A DNA stretch of 64,000 nucleotides, from positions 14,307,695 through 14,371,694 of the forward strand of contig CM034606.1 in NCBI GenBank assembly GCA_020091685.1, in the 5' to 3' direction. Made by a program: the position numbers and the translations under genes. Within the stretch, counting starts at the first letter, position 1; the number at the start of each line of letters is the position of its first letter. Source of the stretch: Lutjanus erythropterus (Eukaryota > Chordata > Actinopteri > Lutjaniformes > Lutjanidae). Below are positions 27,850-39,800 of this stretch, one piece after another. Under the pieces are notes generated by a model. The model had not been told where the DNA came from, did no database searches, and saw nothing but the letters and a program-made list of their open reading frames with translations.

Positions 27850-30800
27850 GCAGACCACAAACAGCTGTTTCTCTGTGCCTCTCCCTGATGATATTGACAA
27901 AGAATCATTCAAAAATTCAGAAAATGTTTGGCACATTTTGCGAGTGCTACGCTCTTATGTAATGCTTATTAATAAATTAATTCTTTGATTATGAAACAGT
28001 AGCTCTAAGGCTTGTGTCCATGCATCATTTTTTTTTCTCGCAGCGTAAATGCTTCAGCCAAGTTTTCCCCAGCATCCTGCCAGTGCTTTTCTGCCAGAGA
28101 AAAAACACTGTATGGACACACACCCTTATGTTGTTGTTATTTGAAGCATTGCATGGTTAAATTGATGAAAAAATCCCCCCCTACAACTTTTCTCAGGTAC
28201 TTTATCCTGGCAGGTGGGTATTAAGATCAAACCTAATCACCAGCTTCACTGTACTGTGTGTTTATTGTGTATTTGCAACATTATTATGCCAACACACTAA
28301 ACTATGACGATGAGCCTGGTAGACATTGTACCTACTAAACATTAGCATGTTAGCTTTGTCATTGTGACCTAGTTACCATGCTAACATTAGTATTTAACTC
28401 AAACCACCGCTATTTGGAAAGGGAAGTTGTATTATTAAACCATTGTTTTAAAGAGGCAAATTAGTTTTTAAATTATGCTCAGGTTTAAACTTGAAGGTGG
28501 ACGGTCAGATTACCCCCAGCTGGCTCAACGTACTCACTCGATCTTACCCCACTCTCCCGTACAGCCTCACAGAGCCACCAGCTGGTTTTAGACTTTTGTT
28601 TAGATTCTGCTTTCATTTCCATAAAGTGCAATAACTCTGTCTCCCTACAGCAAACAAAGCTATACTAATGGATTACATGTAGCATTTTATCATAAATAAA
28701 TCATTAGATTCGTCTTGAGACATTTCTATAATTAACACATACAAACAAGGTAATCACCAAGAAGAAACCGTGTCCCACTGGGTCAGATATAAAAATATAT
28801 ATAGCTACTGTATTGCTTCACAACTGAATGAGGTTGCTTTATAGAACAAAACAGAAAGAGGATGTTTCTTTTCCAGCACCTTAAGAGACGCGGCGACCGG
28901 CATGAAAGAAACCACCAATTATCTTGGCCCCTGTTGTTTCTAGTCCAGCAATTAAAAAGTCAGAATGAACATTCTGATGCTTTCAAACATGTAGCATCTT
29001 CACCCAGAAATGTGTGGATATTTGATGATGCTTTGTGATAAGAAAATCCATCACGCATCTTTATTCTTGCCCTCGTTGTCACACATTTGACTACAGCAGC
29101 GTACAAGTGACAGAGGGGACCCTGCCAGTATGTGGAGATGAATGTTTTCTGCCTCTGCACATGGCTTGATCTGTCTTGCTTCAGCCCCTCTTACATCATG
29201 GCACGTGCCCCCGGGCTTTCTCTCTACAGAGCAGGCGCTCTGTATTTAGAGCCTGATTTATACACAAACACACATACCACTGGGGAAGGAGCAATGAGTG
29301 TTCTTTTCCCCCGCCGCAATTGCCAGCAATATAATCATCTTCCCACACTTCAATGTGCCTTTAAGGATAGCATTCAGAAACAAGGAGGGGGAAAAAATCT
29401 CATGAAAGCAAACAGTAATTTTAAAGGCGTATAAGTGAAAGGAAAAAACGGAGAGATGGATGGTTTAAAATATTCTGAAACCCGTCAATTCAAGGTAATC
29501 TAATAACTAAAAGAAGCATGTTTTCTCCTGTTATTATTTTTCTTCTCCTTCTCAGGCTTCAAGTTGCCATTTTAATCTCCTGTCTTTTCTTCCACTCAGC
29601 ATGGTTTGTAAGCTTTGCCGTGGAACTCAATCGACACCCTGCAGACTGTGTGAATAGCGCGGTGGTCGTGAAGAGGAATCCACCTGGCAAACGCGCAACA
29701 AGAGGAGACGTGAAAAATAATTCTCATTTCTGTTTCTCTCTCCGCCGCTCTCTCTCTCCGTCTTTGTTTTCAGGTTGTTAGAGAGCACCTTGCTCAACGC
29801 AGAAGTGAAAGAAGGCGAGATTCTGCCTCCTACCATTCAGAGGCTGATGAAAGGATACAACAAGTACCTCAGGCCTTTCTTTGACAGTAAGGAAACTGCA
29901 GACACATGCAGCCATGGAAATGACAGAGCACTCAGGGGAAATGTGTGTTTGACAGAGAACGAGAGGGGTTCAGATTACAATTTTGTGCTTGTGTGTCCCT
30001 TCTGAGTAATAAACGCTGACATACATACATTTGAATTTACTGCACATGTATATTTTAATATGAGATGAAGCCAAATGTATCTTCAAAATTGGTTTGTTCC
30101 ATAATTACTTTGGTTGTAATGAAATGATAATGAGGAAACACAGACAGAAGAAAAACACTGCTATGATATGAGGTCACTAGGAGGGTGCATGATTTACTTA
30201 AATACTAATATCCATATAAATCTGAAATGTTGTTGGTAGTTTAACCAAGATCAAGGCTGCTAATATGCCTTCTTAGTTACATTCCAATTCTCAGCAGGCG
30301 ACTAATTTACTTGAAATAGGGAAATAAATAAAAACCTCAGCGTACGCTTTCAGAGGAACGATGTTATGTCATTCCTTGCAAATCCCTTGCGAGCGTTATT
30401 GTTCTGGGCTCCGGGAATCCGTCACAATGGGATTACGGTTTGTTCACTCACTGTTTGATCTGTAATAACACATCAGACAAGGCGAATGCTACTCAGGATA
30501 ATCACGAGTCCTCCCGCCTAGGAACACAAGTTTGGCACAGACTTATGGTAAAAGCACTGGTGAAGCACGAACGCGTATATTTAAACACCCACACAAGTAT
30601 AAGAATTTCTGGAACTGTGAAAACTTCCATTGGGTATATTTATTCCCTAACCCTTTGGGAAAACAGTACCCAGAGATGCTTCACTAAATATATGACACCT
30701 GTTAAACTGTCATCATGCACTCCACTCCAGTTGAGTTTTGTGTTTTCATGGCATGTCTTAGCCACACATACAGTATAAGCTGAAATAGTTTCAACATTTT

Positions 30801-33800
30801 GGTGCAAGGTGCACTGTTATACTGCTTGTCAATGTCATCCTCTGGCCAGACAGCCCCAGGCACAGCCAGTGGGTTTGCTCAATGCAGTCTGTCTATAGGC
30901 ATTTCTGAAGTGGATCGCCCCCTTATTTAAATCTAAATCATTATTTCTAATGCTCAGGTAACCTTAAAGGATTAGTTTGACCTTTTGGGTAATACACTTA
31001 TTCGCGTCCATGTCGAGAGTTAGATGAGAAGATTAATACCACTCCATATGTTTGAAGGCTAATTATAAAGCTACAGCCAGCAGATGGTGCAAACAGGGGA
31101 AATAGCTGCCCCGGATCTGTCTAAAGGTAAGAAAATCCACCTACCAGCAAACAGACTCAAGTGTTTTGTTTTTACGCTCAAACTTTGTACAGATTAAACA
31201 AACAAGCCACATGTTAACTAAAGGTGCTGGCAGGTGGATTATGCTACCTTTTGACAGACTGTTTACCCCTGTTTCCAGTCTTTATGCCAAGCTGACTTCA
31301 TTGGTAAAGCTTCATATCTACTGTGTCCTTTAAAGCTATACTCCAGTGAAACTATCATCATTTTAAAGGGATGGTTTGGATTATTTGTTGTGGGGTTAAA
31401 TGAGACACTTGTTGATAGTCTGTGTCTCGTCCCCAGTTTGGAGAAGCAGCAGGAGTACCAGTGTAGAAAGCAAACAAAGAACAATGTACTATTGTGAACA
31501 GGGTCAGCAACAAATGGTATTTTAGTCACTTAAAAAAGGTGTATCCCCAAAAAATCTATATCAGTTTAAGAGCACACTTTATTTGTGATATTTTTATTTC
31601 TTTACCTTGCCATCAAACAGCCTTTTCTGATGGCAAACTGCCATTATATAAGCCAGATATCGCTCTCTCCAAACCAACCAAAATCCATGGGCGAAATCAG
31701 CTTTGACTGATATAATGGCTTGATTTTTTTTAAGACCTTTTATTTGGATTAGGTGGCAAAAATACCTTTTGTTGCTGATCCTTTCCACAGCAGTACATTG
31801 CTTAGTTCACGTGCTGGTGCCCGTCTCTGCTTCTTCATACTATATCTATTGACAAGTACCTCATTCAGCCCCACAACAAATGATCCGAGCTACCCCTTTC
31901 AAGGTTTTTTTTATTTTTTTTTAAACATTCTCTGTCTTCACAGGACTTGCCCACATAGCTATTGTTGGCATACACAAAGACACATACAGTATCTGCAATA
32001 TGACACCAGGCTCATTAATCTCCATCAAAGAAATGAAGATCGATATGTGAGAGAGAGGGAGAATGGGAAGATGAAACATAGGAGAGTGGCAAAATTACTC
32101 CTCTTTGATGGTGAATCAGGGAGAACTAATTCCCTCAAGGAGGTTCACACTCAACAGACTGCAGCTGTTGATGTGCTAGCGATTTGGGGGCTTTTTTAAG
32201 TATGCTGTCCTTCAATAACCTTTCATTATACAACACTACACTTATTATACAACCTTATATCCATATGCTTCCTTAATATGCCCTGTTACATCATATGACT
32301 TAGTCACATGTAGGCATTAACACTCACAGACACATGTATGTTGCATGGTGGGGATTATGCAGCGTATAAACGTACAGATGACAGATCCAGCAGTTCACTG
32401 ATTTCTTCTTCGGTTCTAGATGGTCCTGTAACAGTTGGTATGAGCCTGGACATTGCCAGCATTGACACCATCTCGGAGATCAACATGGTAAGACAATACT
32501 TTCATGCCCTAGTGATCAATACAATTCAACAGTAAACTCCCATAAGAAATTCAATGTAGAGCCATTGTAGGAGGGATGTGGACGACCAGGGGAGAAATAT
32601 AGAATGAAACAAAGACAAATTCATTAATTGATTTATGTGGGGGAAATAAACAAATGTGAGTTTGCTGATACTATTATGCTCACCTTATTCTAACCTATAA
32701 TTCATTGCATCAGTTGCTTCCCCAATGATTGTTAATGATTGATAATTGCGAGTGATTGATAATCAGAGCATCCGCACAATCAAAATAACTGATTTTGCAA
32801 ATGGAGTTGGGTTGGTTTGGAGAGAGCGATATGGCTTGCTGGCCTTATACTATTTTACTATTTGCTGCTGACCCTTTCAAAAGCACTTTATTGCTGAGCT
32901 GTTGCCCCTCTTTGCTTTTCCAAATTGTGGGCATGCTCACTGGCATCTTCTGTGGCGAATACACTGACTATCAATATCAACCCCACACCAAGTAATCTGA
33001 ACTATCCAAAGTTAATGAACTATTTACAATAGCAGTAGTGACAGTGGGACACAGTGGGACAGCATGGTAATTAATTTTGCTCATGTGTGATAGGATTGTG
33101 ACTGACAGCGAGATGAGCCAGTATGCCTAAGCCTTTGAGTGGACACAATGCTGGCGTTCCACTGGGACTGATAGGCTTCATTCTTGTAGGGCTCGACATG
33201 TTTGGTCAGGGGAATTTCACTCGCTGCTTGTTGTCAAACAACACAAGAAACTGATTACGTTGCTACACATGATATAACAGCATGACTTTTAGAAAGGATG
33301 CTTTGCACAAAATATATTCAGTGTCCTCAACACCATAACAGACTTGCTGACTTGAAGCAATGCTGTGGATTACTGTTGCTTCAGGCAGAGAAGGGCTTAG
33401 GGACCTGACATCATCAATACCCAACAATGCAAAAAAAAAGCCCCGAGCTGACTAATGAAATACAAGCACTCAGGGGTGGCTTGGTTTGCAAAAACCTCAC
33501 TTGTTTGTCAGCATATTATTGACATACTTGTTAAAATAGTCCATTAGCTCTGTTGTAACCTTTGAGCCCCAATCCTGCAGGACTACACCGCAACCATATT
33601 CCTCCGTCAGCGCTGGACGGACGAGCGCCTGGTGTTTGAGGGCAACAAGAGCCTGAGCCTCGACGGGCGGCTAGTGGAACTGCTCTGGGTCCCTGACACC
33701 TTCATCGTCGACTCCAAGAAGTCCTTCCTCCATGACATCACTGTGGAGAACAGACTGATCCGCATCTTCCCCAACGGGACCGTCCTTTACGCGCTGAGGT

Positions 33801-36800
33801 GGGATAACGAACAAGCGTGTTGGTTTATTGGTTCTTTTGTTTGTTTGTTTCTGCTCTGACAGACAATGAAAAGTAGGCCAGGGAACGGGGAAGAAATTGG
33901 CTGAGGGAGGACGCGTGGGTTGAATTTGAGATAATGTGATTGCAAAGCAGGGAGTTGTGTCAATTCTATTACTTGGGTATTGGATTGTATGAGTACAGGA
34001 GCATGTGATCTGTCAATAGAAAGAGCTGTGGGCTTGCAAAGCAGCACAAGTCCCGTTAGCACCTTACCAGCATTTATTGCTCTGTGTGCAAGGGCTTTAC
34101 GTCTGACAACCTCCTGGCAGGCTCCTGAAACGTGCCTTGGCTTTTTGATTAGATATTGGGCCAAGCAGACAGGTTATAGATGGAAAGGTTATGGATGATC
34201 CAGCAAGTGAATTTGTTCAGCTCGTTTAAGCCTGTGATGATGGGATTTACACCTTCTACTGTTTTTATGTCACATGCTTTAACCTCAGCCGGTCTATGGA
34301 TTGTACAAGAGCTGTCCATGGTGCTGATTTGACTCCGCTCACTCAGTGCTTTTGTGCCTTAATGTCAGTGTTGCTGAACTTCTTTTCGTGCGTGCAGTTT
34401 TGTCATGGCTACACATGTTCTGGTTACACAATGAAAAGGAAAAAAGTCACATGGGAGACGTTCTTACTGTTCTAATGGCGACTTTGTAACTATCATGGGG
34501 AAAAAATATCCGTGGGTGTCATGTTATAGTAAATTGGGTTGGGTATTCAGGCTCAGTTCAGTGTGGCCTCACAGTTAATCATGTCTCTGTATTGTACCCT
34601 TGTATATGAGTTTTTATTTTTAACAAGTGCATGACATTGTTATGTATAGTATGGCTCCGTTTGTTGATTTATGTTTTTTCTGAATGCTTGTGAATGCCTC
34701 ATGGACCTTTAGAGAACTGCACAGTTTCTGGGCTTTACTAACCCTGACAGAGGAAATGCGGAGGAGGGTGTACTGTAGACCTTCACAGTCAGAGAGCAGG
34801 ACTAGTGAGAGTAAAACAAGCCGGAAAAGATGGTCAGGAGAGGGATGGCCACCTCAGGGATTTGGGGCTGTGAAAAAGGACAGAGGGGAGTGAGAAATGT
34901 GAGGTGCTGAAGGAAAAGGACAGCTGTGGTAAATGTTTCAATGCGGCGCCAGGGGGAAGACATGAGAAAGCACTGAGGTGACCGAAGCTAAAGGTTGAGC
35001 AGTTAAGAGGGCAGATTCAATTAGAATTACTGTATGCTACTTTTATGGTTTAGGAGGGTCCAGTACATGTCTGTGCAGAAAGACAGAATTAAGTCAGAAA
35101 TCGAAATTTCAGTTGAGCAAAAAAATTGTAGATGTCTGCGAGAGCAAGGCTTGTGTAAATTGTTGTAACAGTCAAAGTTCATGGTAGACTTCAGAAGCTA
35201 AGAGTGACCTTACAAGTAAATATTTTTTCAACACCGTTATCTCAAGATTGCAAGTTAATTGTATCATTATCTCAAGATAACGACGCTTGTTTTCTTGTGA
35301 TAAAGGGTTAATTTATCTTATCATCTCGATGTAACTTAAAGGCATAGAGGCTGTTTTCTCGAGGTAATGAGATCATTTATCATGAGAAAATGATCAATGA
35401 AGTATGGTCTGCACTGCATGTTCTGTCTAACAGAAAGACACAAAGCGGTTTCTGCCTGGGATTAATTGAGTCCAATCAGATGTTTTGATTAATAGTGGTT
35501 GCTCTTGCTCTGACATTTTCAGCTTCAGTCAGTTGCTACAGGTGTCAAGATGATATCTGTGCATGCTGGCATGGCACTCCTGATCTGAAGTAATAAGATT
35601 ATTATAAATTATCTATTATAGATTAACTTGTGATCTTGAGATATCTGCCTTACATATTTGTGATATTTATTTTATGATCAACATCTGATGCTCCTTTCAC
35701 TTATGAATCAAAAGACTCAGTGAAAAATAGGATTTTGTATAAAAAGCTTAAAGTGACTTTCATCAAAGTAAGTGAGATTCTCAAGTGTTGACTGCAGTGT
35801 CTCTGATGTGCTGTGAAACATGGACAATTATATCTATAGCCAGTGGAAGGCCTCAGGAGATGATGTGTCATGCCTGCATTACACCAATCATCAGAGCTTC
35901 AAACACACCCTGTCATGATTAAGACTAACCCTCATTATTTGTATCCAACATTTCCATGACTCAATATATTGATGCTTGCCAGAGGGAAGCTTATAGAAGA
36001 GGCTGCATTTCCTATACAGTTATGTCAGCAATATGAAGATATGCTATTTGGGATAGTATTCATATTCATAGCACCCTTTAAATGAGTTGATATAGTTGAC
36101 ATTTAAATGATTCTCACATGTGGTGTTCCCAAAAATGTTTGTGTATGAATTAAATACGTTTAATTGTTCACAAAAGTAAAACTGAAATGGTCCAAAAATT
36201 GTAAACACATGTGGTGGAATTGTTGTTTTATTATTGGTCATACAGTTGTCAGGTGAAGAGACATAAATGGCCTGATTTCTACCTGGATATCAGACATCAT
36301 GGAGCACAGTCATGTTCTGTTTATGTCGGTGTTGATCTGGAGAACGTATCAGCAGACTTTAGAGGACCGTGCATATCAATATCTTGTACGATAACAGGTA
36401 TTTAATCATTTAGTAATGCAAGCATTTCTCACCTCATTGTGAGTGCAGATTTATACCCTTCCAGTCTATATTTTGGAAGCATTAGTTCACATGAAAACAT
36501 TTTTAACCAGTGAAATGACACATGCAGAGGTACGCTTTCTGTATTTGGTTTGAATGGTGTGAATAGTTCCCTTGACAGCGGTCTGAGACCAATTCGTTGC
36601 AGCGGGACCAGAGGTTGTTTGGGCAGCAGAGTTTGAGTCTCCAGGGGGTAAAGGCTGCAGGGTTCGATTCAACTGGACTTAACAAGGGTGGTGTGAACCC
36701 ACCCTAATTTTATTTTATAAAATATTTACTGGCAAGTGTTAGTGTACATCCTTAGAATCCTTTTCATGTGTTATTTCTATGTTTTTTTCATCATGGCCTT

Positions 36801-39800
36801 CAAACTCAATAGATTTCTTGTATTTCACAGAAGCGTTTATGCATGGCACTCATTCTTAAATCATAAAACGACCAAAATTGCGTCATTCTTATGCCCGTAA
36901 GACTAAATTTATAATATGTGAGGCTGTCATACAGGCCCAATTTACAGCATGACAGCCTTGAAAAGCAAAGACCTCATTCTCCTTTACCAGTAATTTCCAG
37001 ACATGTACCATTGAGAGCTCAATTTATGCAGAATTTCATAAAAAACCCAAGGAAGCTGATTCCTCAAATCAGCTTCAACAGGAGAGCAGGAAAATAATTC
37101 ACAAATTTGCTCTGTTGTTTGTTTGAATAAACACCTTGCATGAGTTGCAACCACTGTGTTATAATCAACTGCCAAAATAACATTTACTATTGGTTGCCTC
37201 TTTCACAGAATTCCTCAACAATAACAACAATGTTTTTTGTTTTTTAGGATTACCACCACTGTGGCTTGCAACATGGATCTGACCAAATATCCCATGGACA
37301 AGCAGACCTGCACGCTACAACTGGAGAGCTGTAAGGACGCTTCATACTTAATAAAGAAAATCTAAAGCTGTGCAGCTTGAAGCTGTGGCAGAGAGCTGGT
37401 GGGTGGGCAGGATGTCAAATGAATCTGATCAAACCAAAGGATCAAACAGATCACTTTCTCTCATCTTCTTAACTGCTGGTGTGTGTATGTGCCTATGTGT
37501 GTGTGTGTGTGTGTACGACGGCATGCTTATGTCACACAGCAGACAGATATGGCAGGGGTAATTCAGGACGTGATGGAGTATTCTCTTGTGTATGTCAACT
37601 GTCATAAATGATTCTTAGGAAAACAAGGACGAAGCTGGAAGGCAACTCATGGAAAAACTGTTTACCCCTTAAAGGGATAGTTCGGATTATTTGATCTGGG
37701 GTTGTATGAGCTACTCAGTCAGTAGTCAGTGCATTGGTTGCAGGTAAATGTCGGTCAGCGCACCCCTAGTTTGGAGAAGCAGAGAGGGGCACCAGCACAG
37801 AAGCTAAGCAATGAACTGATGTTGAAGGTATCAGCAACAAACGGTATTTTAACCACTTAAAAAAAGATCCAGCTAAAAATGTCAATATCTTAAGTATAAA
37901 CTTTATTAAGAGTGTTTTCACTGCTTTACTTTGGCACTTTGACAGCCTTTTCTGATGGGAAACCACCGTTATATATGTCAAATATCGCTCTCTTCAAACC
38001 AGCCAAACTCTGTTAGTGAAGTCAGTAATTTTCCTTCACAGAACACGGGAGTTGTTACTTGACTGTTACCTTGGTCTGTTAGTTTGTGTTACTGTGTGAC
38101 CTCCGTCCTTTAAAAGGATAGTTCAGATTCACCAAAGTCACATGGTAACACAAAAAAAAACCCCAAACAAATTGAGGCAGCGGTAGACCAGCAACTCCTG
38201 TTCTGCAAAGTAAAAATACTGATTTTGCCTATGGAGTTTGGTTGGGTTGGTGAGAGTGATAGTTAAAGGTTTCCTGTGGAATTTTTGACCACCGGTAGCA
38301 CTATGGTGTGTTACTTTTATTAGTTGGCCCCCATTCTGTTTATCACACATGAGGCTGCCAATGCACATTTTGGTGGCAGTAACACACAAAGAAACACGGC
38401 AATACTAACAAAAGGCAGAGAAAAAGAAGACTGCAACAAACACAGACGTAAACACAGCATGATTTGTATATTCCAAAAACTGGTTTTGTAAATGCACAAG
38501 AGTGCACATCACGTGTTTTGGTGAGAAACCAACTTTTGTTCATGTACAGTGAAAGTCCATGTGGCAACTTTGATGCAAATACGTAAGAGTGATATCAATT
38601 TTCTCATTTGATTTGATTATGTTGAACTCCTCCTTTACCAGTACAAATGTGGTATTTATAGCAGCCATTTCCCCACAAGCCTTAAGGCATATTTCAGTGT
38701 TGGTCCTGTCCCTGATACCAAGCCCACCTAATGTTACAAATCCTTTAAACTCATATTAAGATCTTAAGAATGCAAACCTGTGCCAGCAGGCTTATGTTCA
38801 CTTGTTAAGAAATTCTTAACATTCTCCTGAAATACGAGGAGTGATTTGCCTAATTTTGACACATTTTCAATGGTTTCAAGTCGAGATGCGGTGGCAGTAT
38901 GTTTATAATTAAGGCAAATTGTTATTAAGATTAAATAACATGACAAAATGCATTTTTTGGCTCTGCAAGAAATGGAAGGAAGAAAACGTGCTACCCCCTC
39001 CTCTCTCAGTCTCCCTCACTCATCTGCAGCCTTTGCTTTCCAGCTTGCTGTTGCACCATGCTATTAAGTGACAGTCAGCCAGGCTAAGCTAAGTCTGATC
39101 CCTGCCAGAAGCCCACCAGGACCTCAGTGCCAAATAAAACATTTAACGGCAGCTCCAGTCCCACTTAGCAGACAAAAAGACATCTGGAGGTTAAAGTTAG
39201 GTAACTGAGAGGATGATGGATCCTTCCTCCACTGCTTCAATAATTTCAGGCAAAATATCTGCATCTTTCTCTCTGTGTCTGTCTGTCTCTCTTTTCCACC
39301 CTCTCTTACAATCTCTCTCATCCTGCTGCTCTCTCTCTTCAGTTTTCTCTCCTCTCTGTTCCTCCTCTCCTTCAATCTCTATCTCTCTCTTGCTCAGTCT
39401 CTCTGTCTCTTTATGAAGATGTATATTCAAGGATTTATTTTCTTTTAATGCTGTGCCAAAAGTGGATCCTCTGCACAGGAGGAAGGTTTAAAGAGAGCGC
39501 CGTTGTGGGAGGGTGCGGGGTGTTTAGATCGGGATTGCGGTAAAATATTTAGTGCGTACTGACAGCAGAAAGAGTCAGAAGATAGTCACACTCTTTTGTG
39601 ATCTTTGCTTTAGTTTTGCTTTTGATGGTGGCCCTTTTAAAATACTCTTTGATTGTGGATGTGGCCACTTGTTTTCAAGGGGCCACAGGGCAGTGGAAGG
39701 TTGAATGTACCCCCATGTTGCTCTTTCCATGCTGTTGCACAGCATGTCACTACCCATTTGTGTCTCTAACTTGTACAGTAATGTCAGGGCTTTAGGTCAG

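Larger units (their letters stand above)
5021..29773 (+). other. Intron 1 of the GABA-A subunit gene (24.75 kb)
   Basis: Begins gtaagactgc and ends tttgttttcag. It is by far the longest intron of the gene. It holds the repeats listed separately (5997, 14187, 16540-17880, 18790, 21955, 24734, 27510, 27808, 28270). Outside these I see no exon-like reading frame with a known domain. The stretches 6500-14100, 19000-21900 and 22600-24700 look like unique non-coding DNA, and any enhancers there cannot be recognised by eye. Confidence 0.75.
29887..32419 (+). other. Intron 2 of the GABA-A subunit gene
   Basis: Starts gtaagg and ends ggttctag. Nearly 1 kb of it (30964-31903) is two adjacent fold-back elements, described separately. 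The remainder shows no coding signal. Confidence 0.85.
33799..37247 (+). other. Intron 4 of the GABA-A subunit gene
   Basis: Starts gtggga and ends gttttttag. Contains the ATCTCAAGATAA repeat near 35238-35395 and a possible repeat fragment at 36540-36705. No open frame with a family signature was found; the frames at 33787-34198 are the read-through of exon 4 or its antisense. Confidence 0.85.

Noticed and set aside
33787-34198. 125-codon minus-strand and 72-codon plus-strand frames after exon 4
   Set aside because: They lie in intron 4 just past the donor site, have no family similarity and no exon signals.
39124-39430. Minus-strand Arg/Glu-rich open frames resembling a coiled coil
   Set aside because: They are the complement of a CTCT-rich simple tract; composition alone explains the charge.
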